This document shows, in pieces, positions 35,386 through 44,447 of a stretch of 64,000 nt of DNA. How positions within the stretch are numbered: position 1 is the first letter of the stretch; every line of letters begins with the position of its first letter. The notes beneath the pieces were generated by a model, which was not told the origin of the DNA, searched no databases, and saw only the letters and a program-made list of their open reading frames with translations. Origin of the DNA: Cognatundibacterium luofuense (GTDB taxonomy: Bacteria > Pseudomonadota > Gammaproteobacteria > Burkholderiales > Burkholderiaceae_D); NCBI RefSeq assembly GCF_018139685.1, contig NZ_JAGSPN010000001.1, positions 186,001-250,000 of the forward strand, in the 5' to 3' direction. The position numbers and the translations under genes were made by a program.

Positions 35386-36237
35386 TCAGTGATGCGGATG
35401 CAGTGAATTACCTTGCTGAGTGGTGTCATCCGCTTCACGGTGCCATAAACGTTGCAAGCGGTTAGCAAAACGCGGCGCCAGCAAATACAGCCAGTGGGTC
35501 AGTCGGTCAGTGCGGCGCAGCATAATGCGCGACTGATTTTTCTCCATGCCGTGCAATATACGTAACGCACATTCACTGGCCGGCATCAGGCGTGATCCGC
35601 GACCAGATGCACCGAGCACACCGGTACTCAGAAAAGCATGATCCTGTAAATGTGTCGCTACATTGTGCGGATAAGCCATCAGCACTGCGACACCGCTGCC
35701 ACACAATTCATCACGCAGGCACTGATAAAATGCACTGAGCGCTGCTTTGCTGGCGCTGTAGGCGCTGGCACCGGCGACACCGGTCAGACTGGCATGGGTG
35801 CCTATCGTCAGGATTTTTCCGCGTGACTCACGCAAATGAGGCAGTGCCGCATGTGTACACCATACGCTGCCCCAGTAATTCACACGCATCAGCTCCTGAT
35901 GCCAGCCGAGATCACGGCGTTCGGTGAAACTGGCTTGTGCAGTACGTCCGGCATTGTTAATCAGAATATCGATGCCGCCGAATTGCTCGACTGCAGACCG
36001 GATCAGATGCTTGCATTCGCTTTCAGAGGCAACATTGGTGCGTACGATCAGGCATGCGCTTCCGTAGCGTTTGCAGGTGCGCGCCACCATTTGCAGGCGT
36101 TCTTCATTGCGTGCTGCCAGTACCAGCGCCAGACTGCTGCGATGCCGTGCGGCAAGCTGAACGGCGAGTTCCGCACCGATACCATCCGATGCACCGGTGA
36201 TCACGATGACTTGTAAATGCGCTGCAGATCGTTTCAT
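35386..36237 (-). CDS. Short-chain dehydrogenase/reductase
   Basis: This 283-residue classical SDR has TGASDGIGAELA for the nucleotide, NNAG (INNAGRTAQ), a catalytic YSASK motif (Tyr-x3-Lys) with an upstream Ser/Thr stretch (LTIGTHASLTG), and a C-terminal extension with Arg-rich segments. The start at 36237 follows GGAG; the frame open to 36351 is ignored. It probably reduces a carbonyl with NADPH, because a basic residue (AARNEER) follows beta-2. The substrate is unknown. Confidence 0.88.
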   Translation of the reverse strand: MKRSAAHLQVIVITGASDGIGAELAVQLAARHRSSLALVLAARNEERLQMVARTCKRYGSACLIVRTNVASESECKHLIRSAVEQFGGIDILINNAGRTAQASFTERRDLGWHQELMRVNYWGSVWCTHAALPHLRESRGKILTIGTHASLTGVAGASAYSASKAALSAFYQCLRDELCGSGVAVLMAYPHNVATHLQDHAFLSTGVLGASGRGSRLMPASECALRILHGMEKNQSRIMLRRTDRLTHWLYLLAPRFANRLQRLWHREADDTTQQGNSLHPHH

Positions 36238-36634
36238 TGCCAGACTCCGTTGTATCAGCACGCTGAAGAATTTTTTAACTGCACAAAACACAATATTATT
36301 TACTTTTTGAAAAAATGAAACTGCAACAAAGGGTAACTGTACTGTTTTCACCCTGATGCGCTGTGATTGTGGTGACTTGATTTAAGGCAACACGGCAATA
36401 TCCGGTTTGTGTCTGACCACAACAACGTTATAGCGATTGCCAGCTTTCAGTCAGCCTGCAAATTGCCCGACGGCATTAGTGTGCGAAATCTAAATTGCAG
36501 AGTCATAACGCGTTTTCGTCGTACAACGGAAAAGCTTGAGTTGCACGGTCGTGCTGGAATCGGCAGTGGCTATCGCCTATTCTGAATAATGCGCAAGCAA
36601 GGAATTTCTTCCCGCCATTTGCAAGTGGAAATCT
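36238..36634. other. Intergenic region, nothing assigned
   Basis: This 397-base gap between the SDR gene and the divergently oriented binding-protein gene is AT-rich at its left end. I see no convincing ORF, hairpin or known motif in it. It presumably carries both promoters. Confidence 0.4.
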
Positions 36635-37465
36635 ATGCCCTTCATCCGAGATTTTTTGAAAACCCTGGTGTGCTGTCTGGCAGGTCTGCATCTGCTGTGT
36701 ACCGTCGCGAATGCCGCCGCCTGCACACGTCTGATTCAGGTACCAATGGCCCCCACTGGTTTCAGTGTATTTGTGCGGCAAGGCAAGCCTGAGGGCGTAT
36801 ACCCGGACATGCTGCGTCAGATTGCAACAGCCAGTGGTTGCAAAATGACATTCAGTGTCGTTCCGCGCGCACGTCTGGAAATGCTGTTTGAAACCGGACA
36901 GGCAGACGTGCTGATTCCCGCGATTCGTACCAGCCGTCGTGACCGTCATGGCATCTTTGTTCCCTTGCTCTACACCCGCGCTACCCTGATTGGTATGCGT
37001 CAGCAAGGCGTCACGCCGCCGGCCTCGCTGGATGCGGTGCTGAAAAATCCGGCGTTACAGATTGGCCTGGTCCGGGGTTTCGATTACGGAGATGCTTACA
37101 TGAACTGGATGCAGTCCTTGCAGCAGCAAAACCGCGTACAACTGGAGTCAGACCCGGTGTCGGTAGCGAGGCTGATGAAGGCAGGCAGCGTGCAATATAC
37201 GATGATGGCACCGTATATTTTCGCCGGATCTATTGCGCAGGATGCACGTGTGGCAGATCTGGCATCGTCACTGCAATACCTGCCGGTACCGGAAGTAGAC
37301 TGGACCGACAGCGGCATCTATCTGTCGTTGCGCAGCCTGAATGAAACTGACCGTAATCACCTGAGGAAAGCACTGGAAGAAGCCGCACGCAGCGGTGTGG
37401 TATGGAAGTCGTTTCAACAGTATTACGGCCCCGATGTGCTGAATGCGGGCAGCAAACCGCGCTGA
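36635..37465 (+). CDS. Periplasmic substrate-binding protein, SBP_bac_3 type
   Basis: This 276-residue protein has an N-terminal signal peptide (TLVCCLAGLHLLCTVANAA). The body has features of amino-acid-type binding proteins: TGFSVFVRQGKPEGVYPDMLRQIA, SVVPRARLEMLFETGQADVLIPAIRTSRRDR and a terminal helix EEAARSGVVWKSFQQYYGP. No transporter genes adjoin, so it may be an orphan binding or sensing protein. The ligand is unknown. A weak GTGGA sits before the ATG. Confidence 0.85.
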   Translation: MPFIRDFLKTLVCCLAGLHLLCTVANAAACTRLIQVPMAPTGFSVFVRQGKPEGVYPDMLRQIATASGCKMTFSVVPRARLEMLFETGQADVLIPAIRTSRRDRHGIFVPLLYTRATLIGMRQQGVTPPASLDAVLKNPALQIGLVRGFDYGDAYMNWMQSLQQQNRVQLESDPVSVARLMKAGSVQYTMMAPYIFAGSIAQDARVADLASSLQYLPVPEVDWTDSGIYLSLRSLNETDRNHLRKALEEAARSGVVWKSFQQYYGPDVLNAGSKPR

Positions 37466-37493
37466 GCAAGTTGCAGCTGTCAGCGCGTACTGA

Positions 37494-37967
37494 TTAAGGC
37501 AGAGGAACAGCTGTATCAAACTTACTGCGGTGTACAGAGAAAAAACTGCGCACGTTACGGATATTGCGCTGGCTGGAAAACAAACGATGCGCCAGCGCAT
37601 GATAGGCGGGCATATCCTGTACCAGCATCACCAGCACAAAATCCGGCCCCGGCGATACACGGTAGCATTGCTGGATCGCCGGTTCGCCTGCCACCAGTTG
37701 TTCAAATGCGGTCAGTTGTTCGCTGGTCTGCACATCCAGCGTGATTTCTACAATCGCCGTCAGCGTCATCCCCAGTTTTTCCGGTTGCACCAGCGCCACC
37801 TGACGCTGTATCCAGCCATCTTCGGTTAAACGTCTGACGCGGCGCAGACAGGTTGGCGCGGAAGCGTGTACCTTTTCAGCCAGTTCCTGATTTGTGATCG
37901 CAGCGTTTTGTTGTAATTGCAGCAAAATGCGCTTATCCAGATCATCCAGTGTAAGCAAATTTGTCAT
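37494..37967 (-). CDS. Lrp/AsnC-family transcriptional regulator
   Basis: This 157-residue regulator has an N-terminal helix-turn-helix (LDDLDKRILLQLQQNAAITNQELAEKVHASAPTCLRRVRRL) and the C-terminal RAM ligand domain (TAIVEITLDVQTSEQLTAFEQLVAGEPAIQQCYRVSPGPDFVLVMLVQD). It usually assembles into octamers that respond to an amino acid. It is divergent from glmS across an AT-rich gap with palindromes, so it may regulate itself or the neighbour. Confidence 0.93.
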   Translation of the reverse strand: MTNLLTLDDLDKRILLQLQQNAAITNQELAEKVHASAPTCLRRVRRLTEDGWIQRQVALVQPEKLGMTLTAIVEITLDVQTSEQLTAFEQLVAGEPAIQQCYRVSPGPDFVLVMLVQDMPAYHALAHRLFSSQRNIRNVRSFFSVHRSKFDTAVPLP

Positions 37968-37972
37968 GGTGG

Positions 37973-38057
37973 TGAAATTTAAGTGAAATTTACTTTCAAA
38001 ATCTTATTCAATAATTTCTGAAAAACATGCAATCAATCCATGTGAAATTATATTTCA
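37973..38057. promoter_or_regulatory. Candidate Lrp-type operator palindromes
   Basis: TGAAATTTACTTTCA (37984-37998) and TGAAATTATATTTCA (38043-38057) are 15-base inverted repeats in the gap between the Lrp-type gene and glmS. An extra TGAAATTT half site lies at 37973-37980. They share TGAAAT-x3-TTTCA-like architecture, typical for Lrp-family sites, and are the best candidate autoregulatory operators. Confidence 0.55.
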
Positions 38058-38150
38058 TTTATAAATAGAATCAGACAAAAAATTCCACTTTCATTCGGCT
38101 AGCATAGCGATATTGTTATTTTCTTCATCGTTTATTCAACGGGAGTCATT

Positions 38151-39968
38151 ATGTGCGGTATCGTCGGCGCGGTTGCGCAAAGAAACATCACCCCGGTCTT
38201 GCTGGAAGGCCTGAAACGTCTGGAATACCGTGGCTATGATTCCTGCGGCGTTGCGCTGCATATTGACGGTGGTCTGCGCCGCAGCCGCAGTACTTCCCGC
38301 GTGGCAGAACTGCAGGAACAGGTAGAGCAGGGCGGCTTGTCCGGCTTCACCGGTATCGCGCATACTCGCTGGGCAACCCACGGCGTACCTTCCTCTGAAA
38401 ACGCTCACCCGCACTTTTCCCGTGAACGTATCGCCCTCGTGCATAACGGCATTATCGAAAACCACGAAGAACTGCGCGCAGAACTGAAAGCGCTGGGCTA
38501 TGTCTTCGAAAGCCAGACCGACACCGAAGTGATCGCGCATCTGGTCGATCATCTGTATCACGGCGATTTGTTTGATGCCGTACAGCAAGCCGTTAAACGT
38601 CTTGTCGGCGCTTACGCGATCGGCGTATTCTGCCGCGACGAACCGCACCGTGTCATCGGCGCGCGCCACGGTTCCCCGCTGATCGTGGGTGTTGGTCAGG
38701 GTGAAAACTTCCTCGCTTCCGATGCAATGGCACTGGCTGGCGTGACCGACCAGATCATTTATCTGGAAGAAGGCGATGTGGTGGATCTGCAGGTACACCG
38801 CTACTGGATTACCGACATCAAAGGCCAGCCGGTAGAACGCGAAGTCCGCACCGTGCACGCACACAGCGGCGCCGCGGAACTCGGCCCATACCGCCATTAC
38901 ATGCAAAAAGAAATCTTCGAACAGCCACGCGCCATCGCCGATACGCTGGAAGGCGTGACCGGCATCATGCCAGAACTGTTCGGTGACAAAGCACACGGCG
39001 TCTTCCAGAAAGTGAAATCCGTACTGATTCTGGCTTGCGGCACCAGTTACTACGCCGGTTCCACCGCCAAATACTGGCTGGAATCCATCGCCCGTATTCC
39101 GGTGAATGTCGAAATCGCCAGCGAATACCGTTACCGCGACAGCGTGCCTGATCCGGACACACTGGTCGTCACGATTTCTCAAAGCGGTGAAACCGCTGAC
39201 ACCATCGCCGCGCTGAAACATGCACGCGCGCAAGGCATGGAACACACGCTGACTATCTGTAACGTCTCCACCAGCGCCATGGTGCGCGAATGTGCGCTGC
39301 ACTACATCACCCGCGCCGGTGTGGAAGTCGGTGTCGCTTCGACCAAAGCCTTTACTACGCAGCTCGCAGGTTTATTCCTGTTAACACTGGCGCTGGCACA
39401 AGCCAAAGGCCGCCTGAGCGACGAAGCCGAGCAGGAACACATCAAAGCCATGCGCCATCTGCCGGCAGCGATTTCGGCTGTACTGGCACTGGAACCGCAA
39501 ATCATTTCCTGGGCAGAACAATTTGCCAGCAAAGAAAATGCGCTGTTCTTAGGCCGTGGTATGCACTACCCGATCGCGCTGGAAGGCTCGCTGAAACTGA
39601 AAGAAATTTCTTACATCCACGCAGAAGCCTACCCTGCCGGTGAACTGAAACACGGCCCGCTGGCACTGGTCACCAGCGCCATGCCAGTCGTGACGGTTGC
39701 ACCGAACGATGCACTGATCGAAAAACTGAAATCCAACCTGCAGGAAGTCCGCGCACGCGGCGGCGAACTGTTCGTATTTGCCGATGCTGACTCGCACATT
39801 GCTTCCAGCGAAGGCGTTCACGTGATCCGCCTGCCGGAACACTACGGCCACCTGTCCCCGATCCTGCACGTGATCCCGCTGCAATTGCTGGCCTATCACA
39901 CCGCACTGGCACGTGGCACAGACGTGGATAAACCGCGCAATCTGGCGAAGAGTGTGACGGTGGAGTAA
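38151..39968 (+). CDS. glmS: Glutamine--fructose-6-phosphate aminotransferase (isomerizing)
   Basis: This 605-residue cytoplasmic enzyme makes glucosamine-6-phosphate, the first committed step toward UDP-GlcNAc, which glmU in this window completes. The catalytic Cys2 (MCGIVGAV) starts the glutaminase domain; two SIS sugar-isomerase domains follow, with [13 protein letters not shown]. The C-terminus is [17 protein letters not shown] precedes the start. No glmS ribozyme is seen in the leader. A terminator follows. Confidence 0.98.
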   Translation: MCGIVGAVAQRNITPVLLEGLKRLEYRGYDSCGVALHIDGGLRRSRSTSRVAELQEQVEQGGLSGFTGIAHTRWATHGVPSSENAHPHFSRERIALVHNGIIENHEELRAELKALGYVFESQTDTEVIAHLVDHLYHGDLFDAVQQAVKRLVGAYAIGVFCRDEPHRVIGARHGSPLIVGVGQGENFLASDAMALAGVTDQIIYLEEGDVVDLQVHRYWITDIKGQPVEREVRTVHAHSGAAELGPYRHYMQKEIFEQPRAIADTLEGVTGIMPELFGDKAHGVFQKVKSVLILACGTSYYAGSTAKYWLESIARIPVNVEIASEYRYRDSVPDPDTLVVTISQSGETADTIAALKHARAQGMEHTLTICNVSTSAMVRECALHYITRAGVEVGVASTKAFTTQLAGLFLLTLALAQAKGRLSDEAEQEHIKAMRHLPAAISAVLALEPQIISWAEQFASKENALFLGRGMHYPIALEGSLKLKEISYIHAEAYPAGELKHGPLALVTSAMPVVTVAPNDALIEKLKSNLQEVRARGGELFVFADADSHIASSEGVHVIRLPEHYGHLSPILHVIPLQLLAYHTALARGTDVDKPRNLAKSVTVE

Positions 39969-39990
39969 ACATTATTCCGGAAGCTGATTG

Positions 39991-40030
39991 AAAAAAACAG
40001 GAGCCTGATGGCTCCTGTTTTTTTATTTTT
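39991..40030 (+). terminator. Terminator after glmS
   Basis: ACAGGAGCC (39997-40005) pairs with GGCTCCTGT (40010-40018) around TGAT, then a long T-run. Confidence 0.92.
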
Positions 40031-40054
40031 GAAATATGAAAAAACACTATCCCT

Positions 40055-40603
40055 TTAAAAATAGTCATTCTGCTGGCCGACAAATTCACCCTGAATGGAA
40101 AACCAGCGAATAGTTTTCTTACCGGAGCCATTCAAAAAAAAGAAGCGATCAAACTGAAGTATTCCTCCGCACAGCGGATGCTTGAAATTGACGACGCGAT
40201 TCATTGCAGTTTGCAAGAAGCGAACCGACTCGGAACCACAACAAATACAGCTATTTTTCTGATGACGAACTTTCAGATATTTTCTGAGAAAATGAAATTG
40301 TTCATCATCAATATCCAGTAATTCATCTTCAAGATTGTCAGGTCTGGGTAAGTCCGGATCGGAACGAAATTTAAAGGCTAAATCAAATTCACGTTGTGAA
40401 GGAATTCTCTCCGTATAGGAAGGTCCTTCGCACTGGAAACACCATATGCGGTTAGTCAGCACCGTAGCCCAGTTCCAGTCTCTGTATGATGGTTTTTTCC
40501 CCGTTTCAGCAGAGGTGTAAAGCAACAATTCAGGCGGAAACACATGATGTTCATCGCATTCAAGGCAACGCACACTCTCATGATCAAAAGTAATCATCGT
40601 CAT
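40055..40603 (-). CDS. Hypothetical protein with putative zinc-binding cysteines
   Basis: This 182-residue cytoplasmic protein starts MTMITFDHESVRCLECDEHHVFPPELLLY behind GGAG. It has Cys pairs CLEC (13-16), CFQC (about 55-58) and CICC (about 119-122), suggesting one or two zinc sites. The body is acidic and aromatic (EDELLDIDDEQFHFLRKYL). No named family is recognised; related genes are often annotated as zinc-ribbon domain proteins. It converges on the glmS terminator. Confidence 0.75.
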   Translation of the reverse strand: MTMITFDHESVRCLECDEHHVFPPELLLYTSAETGKKPSYRDWNWATVLTNRIWCFQCEGPSYTERIPSQREFDLAFKFRSDPDLPRPDNLEDELLDIDDEQFHFLRKYLKVRHQKNSCICCGSESVRFLQTAMNRVVNFKHPLCGGILQFDRFFFLNGSGKKTIRWFSIQGEFVGQQNDYF

Positions 40604-40772
40604 TTTCTCCGGTTGCAGTTCTTTTTTTGATTAAACGATTGGCGCTCATCAAAGGCCAAAAAATCGGTAAAGGAAAAAATTTAACGACCAAAAATATATC
40701 AGACTATTTTTGTTGACGACTTCATGTGAATAAATATATTTTTATAATAGTTTGTTGAAAAAGAGATTCGGT

Positions 40773-41252
40773 ATGCGCTTGTATCTAAAAACAGGTATTG
40801 CATGGGGTTGCACAAATTTCGTTCTTCAATGGCTACTCAATTACGTCTTAACGCTGGTTATCCCCGCATCTCTGGCAGGCAAATCCGCACCTGAGAATTT
40901 TTTTGACAGCGGGCCGGGCTTGATATCGGTGATCTTTTTCGTGCTGATTTTTGCGCCTTTATACGAAACGCTGATTGCGCAATTATTACCTGTCGAGATT
41001 TTGCGTAAGTGTAAGCTGCCGCCACTGATGATTGGCTTCGTCAGTGCAGCGATATTCGGTGGTGGCCATTACCTGAACGGCAATTTACAACACGGCATTT
41101 CGACTTTTTTCGCCGGTGCGGTGTTTGCCTGCCTGTATTTGAGAACCCGTTCACAGGGTGTAAAAAGCAGCTATGTTGTTACCGCGCTTGCGCATTTTGC
41201 GAATAATGCGACGGCCTTGCTTTTAATGGGCGTATTTGGCGCCGGCATTTGA
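40773..41252 (+). CDS. CPBP-family intramembrane protease-like protein
   Basis: This 159-residue membrane protein has about four helices. CPBP (Abi, CAAX-protease-like) motifs occur in order: a single acid in FAPLYETLIAQ where EExxxR is usual, FGGGH in AAIFGGGHYLNG, and HFANN near the end. The degenerate first motif lowers confidence in catalysis. Start 40773 (MRLYLKT) is preferred to TTG codons at 40752. The role is unknown; members act in prenyl-protein processing or bacteriocin immunity. Confidence 0.75.
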   Translation: MRLYLKTGIAWGCTNFVLQWLLNYVLTLVIPASLAGKSAPENFFDSGPGLISVIFFVLIFAPLYETLIAQLLPVEILRKCKLPPLMIGFVSAAIFGGGHYLNGNLQHGISTFFAGAVFACLYLRTRSQGVKSSYVVTALAHFANNATALLLMGVFGAGI

Positions 41253-41321
41253 GCAAAGCCGTAAGGCGGGAATGCATGTGTGTCATCCGCGCTATCGACT
41301 ATTTCAACGCAGCGTACTGAT

Positions 41322-42026
41322 ATGAAACTCATACTTCTTCCCGGTTTGGATGGCAATGGTGCTTTGTTTGAGAGTCTGGTGCGTTGTATCGGGCAGCAGT
41401 ATGAGTGTGTTGTTGTCCGTTACCCGCAGCGGGCTGAGTGGAAACTGACCGATTATGTAGAGTACGTTGCGCAGCACATTGGCGACGATGAACAAGTAAT
41501 TTTGTTAGGAGAATCTTTCAGCGGTAGCGTTGCCGTGAGTCTCGCTGCGCAATTGGAAGAACGTTGTAAGGCATTGATCCTCGCCGCAAGTTTTTGCCGC
41601 AGCCCGCGCTGGTTATTGCGTGCAGGCGAATTCGCCTTGCCATTCATCCCGTTCAGATACATACCACTGGCGATCATGCAAACGCTGTTGTTCGGCATGG
41701 TCTCGCCAACTTTGCGAAAAAATTTTGAACAGGTCTGGCGTAGCTTGCCTCAGTCGGTGATTGTTTCGCGACTGCAATTGCTGGCGAATCTGGATTGCAC
41801 GGAAAGTTTGCGCTCCGTTGCTGCGCCGGTGTTGTACTTACAGGCGCAACAGGATTTGCTGGTGCCAACGGCCATCGGGCAGGAGTTGCGCAGATATTGT
41901 CCGCAAATGACACTGCAGCCGCTACCCGGGCCGCACGGCATTCTGCAGCGATATCCGGAAGAAAGCTGGACGATTATTTCCAGCTGGCTGAGTCAGCAGG
42001 GTTTGTCGGCTGTGCGAGGTGTCTGA
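41322..42026 (+). CDS. Alpha/beta hydrolase
   Basis: This 234-residue protein has the alpha/beta-hydrolase fold: LLPGLDGNGALFESLV, nucleophile elbow LLGESFSGSVAVSLAAQL (GxSxG), an Asp candidate in YLQAQQDLLVPTAIG, and a catalytic His in LPGPHGILQRYPEE. The substrate is unknown; esterase or acyl-transfer activity is possible. The ribosome binding site is weak. Its TGA stop (42024-42026) is one base before dispersed-repeat copy 3. Confidence 0.85.
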   Translation: MKLILLPGLDGNGALFESLVRCIGQQYECVVVRYPQRAEWKLTDYVEYVAQHIGDDEQVILLGESFSGSVAVSLAAQLEERCKALILAASFCRSPRWLLRAGEFALPFIPFRYIPLAIMQTLLFGMVSPTLRKNFEQVWRSLPQSVIVSRLQLLANLDCTESLRSVAAPVLYLQAQQDLLVPTAIGQELRRYCPQMTLQPLPGPHGILQRYPEESWTIISSWLSQQGLSAVRGV

Positions 42027-42027
42027 T

Positions 42028-42125
42028 TGTGCAGCTATCCGCATTCACCTTTTCCGGAGAGCCAGACTTTCTGCCGACGACCGCCGGATCGCTGTGCAGA
42101 ACTGCGCAAAACTGACTATTTTGTG
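42028..42125 (+). repeat. Dispersed intergenic repeat, copy 3
   Basis: It starts TGTGCAGCTATCCGCAT one base after the hydrolase stop codon and carries the core GACTTTCTGCCGACGACC. The right end diverges after GCTGTGCAGAACTGCGC. With copy 4 it forms direct repeats flanking the SRPBCC gene, about 780 bases apart. Confidence 0.88.
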
Positions 42126-42142
42126 CGTTTGCTGGGATTTAT

Positions 42143-42649
42143 TCAGAGTGTCCTTAAATATCCATCCAAAACATCCATCGCCCCACCCCAGCCCATCGTC
42201 ATGCTCGCATGAGATGCGTCGAAGATGGCTTCTTCGCTGGGGCTGGCGTTCAGGGCGCGCCATTCGAGGCGCATCAGCGTGCCGTCGCCATCGTCGCTGA
42301 GGGTGGTGGTGGACAGGGTGTACAGCGGCCAGTTGGGCGCCATCGGATGGCGGGTGACGCCGCCGTCGGCATCGCTGAACTGCACCACGACCTGAATTTT
42401 CTGATCCTGTTCCAGCGCGCGGAATGTCCATTTTCCCCACATCACCGGTGCGCCCGGCATCGCAGCCTGCATGCCGTAGTGGAACACGCCGTCAACGCGG
42501 GCATCGGCTTCGCATTTGACCATGTTCATTCCCGGCGGGCACATCCAGTGGCGTAAATGCGCGGATTCGGTCAGCGCGGCATACACGCGGCTGCGCGGGG
42601 CGGCGAAGCGGCGTTCCAGCGTGAAAGGGGCGGACAGCTGATCGGTCAT
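42143..42649 (-). CDS. SRPBCC/AHSA1-type ligand-binding protein
   Basis: This 168-residue protein of the AHSA1/Bet v1-like fold begins MTDQLSAPFTLERRFAAPRSRVYAALTESAHLRHWM and has FRALEQDQKIQVVVQFSDADG and the terminal helix MGWGGAMDVLDGYL. These proteins bind hydrophobic ligands or act as co-chaperones; which applies here is unknown. The ATG at 42649 follows AGAGGAAA. The longer frame to 42778 has no support. Both sides are dispersed-repeat copies (42028 and 42809). Confidence 0.85.
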   Translation of the reverse strand: MTDQLSAPFTLERRFAAPRSRVYAALTESAHLRHWMCPPGMNMVKCEADARVDGVFHYGMQAAMPGAPVMWGKWTFRALEQDQKIQVVVQFSDADGGVTRHPMAPNWPLYTLSTTTLSDDGDGTLMRLEWRALNASPSEEAIFDASHASMTMGWGGAMDVLDGYLRTL

Positions 42650-42808
42650 GGCATTTCCTCTGGTGTGAGTTGGATAAGGGTGCAGCAGCCAGCATAGGCC
42701 ACGGTTGCAGGCTGAGTATACGTCAGCCAATGTGGTTTTTTTGCAAGATTTTCCGGTATTGTGGCTGGCAGGATGCACACCGTCTGCGCTGGTAAATGGT
42801 TCAAAGAC

Positions 42809-42915
42809 TATGCAGTAATCCGCATTTGCCTTTTACGGAGAGCCGGACTTTCTGCCGACGACCGCCGGATCGCTGTGCTGAACACCGCATTTGAGCTGTT
42901 TTCGGGCAATTTCAG
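42809..42915 (+). repeat. Dispersed intergenic repeat, copy 4
   Basis: It starts TATGCAGTAATCCGCAT and includes the full core GGACTTTCTGCCGACGAC, GCTGTGCTGAACACCGCATTT and a T-rich right end. It lies between the divergent SRPBCC gene and the membrane-protein gene at 43063. Confidence 0.9.
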
Positions 42916-43062
42916 GGCTGTTTGCCTGTCGGGCGAATCGCACCGGCAGAATGGCTGCTAGATGACAATCTGATCAGGCCGCTGACCGCGACGGGCGCTT
43001 CTGTTACCATCGGCGGCGGATGCAGGCGGCGCGGGTCGCCACTGCCGCAAACTGAATACGCC

Positions 43063-43767
43063 ATGATCTCGCTGAACCGTTTATATAGCCTGTCGCCTTT
43101 TTTATTCCTGATCGTGCTTGGCATGGATTCGCTGTGGATGCAGCAATTCATCAGCTGGGGCCAGAGCGTATCCGTCGCCATGACCGCCGGATTTTTATGG
43201 CTGACCCTGCAACGCCTGCCGCGTGAACGTCAGCTGATTGTGCTGTGCTTTGTCGCGATTGCGATTGTCGGCGAATGCCTGTTCAGTCTGGTGTTCGGCG
43301 TGTACGAATACCGGCTCAGCAATATTCCGGTGTATGTGCCGCTTGGTCACCCGATACTGCTGGTGATTGCATGGGTGCTGGCGGATCTCTCTTTCTTTCA
43401 GAAACACGGCGCGAAGATTGCACCGTGGCTGGCGCGCGTGAACTGGCTGATCATCGCAGCGGTGGCGCTGTTTCTCGGCGATACGCTGTCGCTGGCCTTC
43501 GGTGCGCTCGGACTGTTTGTGTTCCGCAAACGCCGCTACAGTCTGGTGTACGGCCTGATGGCCTGGATCGTACTGGCGCTGGAAATCGCCGGTACCCAGC
43601 TCGGTTGCTGGCGCTGGGCCGCCGAAAGCGCAGGCGGCTGGCTGCACGCCACCAATCCCCCGTTCGGCGCTTTCTTAGGCTACGTCGCCGCCGATGTCGC
43701 GAGCATCAAACTCGCCCGCCGCATTTCGGCACGCTGGTTTCCGTCTTTACAAATACTTGCGCCGTGA
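43063..43767 (+). CDS. Multi-pass membrane protein of unknown function
   Basis: This inner-membrane protein of about 234 residues has six or seven membrane helices, from LYSLSPFLFLIVLGM onward. A recognisable conserved-looking core reads ECLFSLVFGVYEYRLSNIPVYVPLGHPILLVIAWVLADLSFF. Start 43063 (MISLNRLY) is chosen because the first helix then begins near the N-terminus; ribosome-binding support is weak. No family is assigned. The E-Y and PLGHP residues may be functional but that is a guess. Confidence 0.7.
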   Translation: MISLNRLYSLSPFLFLIVLGMDSLWMQQFISWGQSVSVAMTAGFLWLTLQRLPRERQLIVLCFVAIAIVGECLFSLVFGVYEYRLSNIPVYVPLGHPILLVIAWVLADLSFFQKHGAKIAPWLARVNWLIIAAVALFLGDTLSLAFGALGLFVFRKRRYSLVYGLMAWIVLALEIAGTQLGCWRWAAESAGGWLHATNPPFGAFLGYVAADVASIKLARRISARWFPSLQILAP

Positions 43768-43847
43768 GCTGCATCTGCATACATCGCCACCGCAATATAA
43801 GCGCTGCGTTGCCTGCTTTTCATATTAATCATTTGTAAGAAAATTTT

Positions 43848-44327
43848 ATGAGCATCACCATCATCGATACCGACCTGTTCGCGCAAACAGCCAAAGCTGC
43901 GCAGGACAGTCCGCGTCTGCGTAAGAATCACAATTTCCACAGCGACAATAACGCCGCCTGCCACCGCTTGCTGAACGCGCTGCAACCGGGCACTTACGTG
44001 CAACCGCATTGCCATCTGGATCCGAACAAAGAAGAAACCATCGTCGTGGTAGCGGGCAGTTTCGGCATGGTGATTTTTGATGAACAGGGTAAGGTCACGC
44101 AGCATTTTGTAATGTCGGCGACCGGTGCGCAGCGCGGTGTGAATATTCCTAGCGGCGTGTTTCACTGTATGGTGGCGCTGGAAAAAGATTCCGTGTTTTT
44201 TGAAGCGAAAGCCGGCCCGTATGTGGTGGTTCAGGAAGTAGAAAAAGCCGCATGGGCACCGGCAGAAGGCGAGCCGGGCATGGCAGCGTATCTGGCGTCC
44301 ATCGAAGCCTTGTTTGCCAAAAATTAA
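43848..44327 (+). CDS. WbuC-family cupin metalloprotein
   Basis: This 159-residue protein has the WbuC pattern RKNHNFHSDNNAACHRLLNALQPGTYVQPHCHLDPNKEETIVVVAGSFGMVIFDEQG, with the His/Glu cupin metal ligands (HCHLD, E-E-T). A second cupin motif lies around PSGVFHCMVALEKDSVFFE. WbuC genes often sit in polysaccharide clusters, but here no such neighbours occur, so its reaction is unknown. Confidence 0.88.
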   Translation: MSITIIDTDLFAQTAKAAQDSPRLRKNHNFHSDNNAACHRLLNALQPGTYVQPHCHLDPNKEETIVVVAGSFGMVIFDEQGKVTQHFVMSATGAQRGVNIPSGVFHCMVALEKDSVFFEAKAGPYVVVQEVEKAAWAPAEGEPGMAAYLASIEALFAKN

Positions 44328-44447
44328 ACAACCGCAGGAATTTGTAAGACGGATCTTGCACTGCGCGCCAGCGTCCCCATCTCCGGTGAATGCGGTGGAC
44401 AACAGCTTGCTGACCACCATCACCCAACCTCAGACAGAGCACACATC

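Noticed and set aside
38136-39302. Antisense ORF opposite glmS
   Set aside because: Shadow of glmS; composition not protein-like.
42027-42212. Small ORF reading CRRPPDRCAE over the repeat, similar to ORFs at 16728 and 42761
   Set aside because: Similarity comes from the shared repeat DNA; no ribosome binding site, and frames break in other copies.
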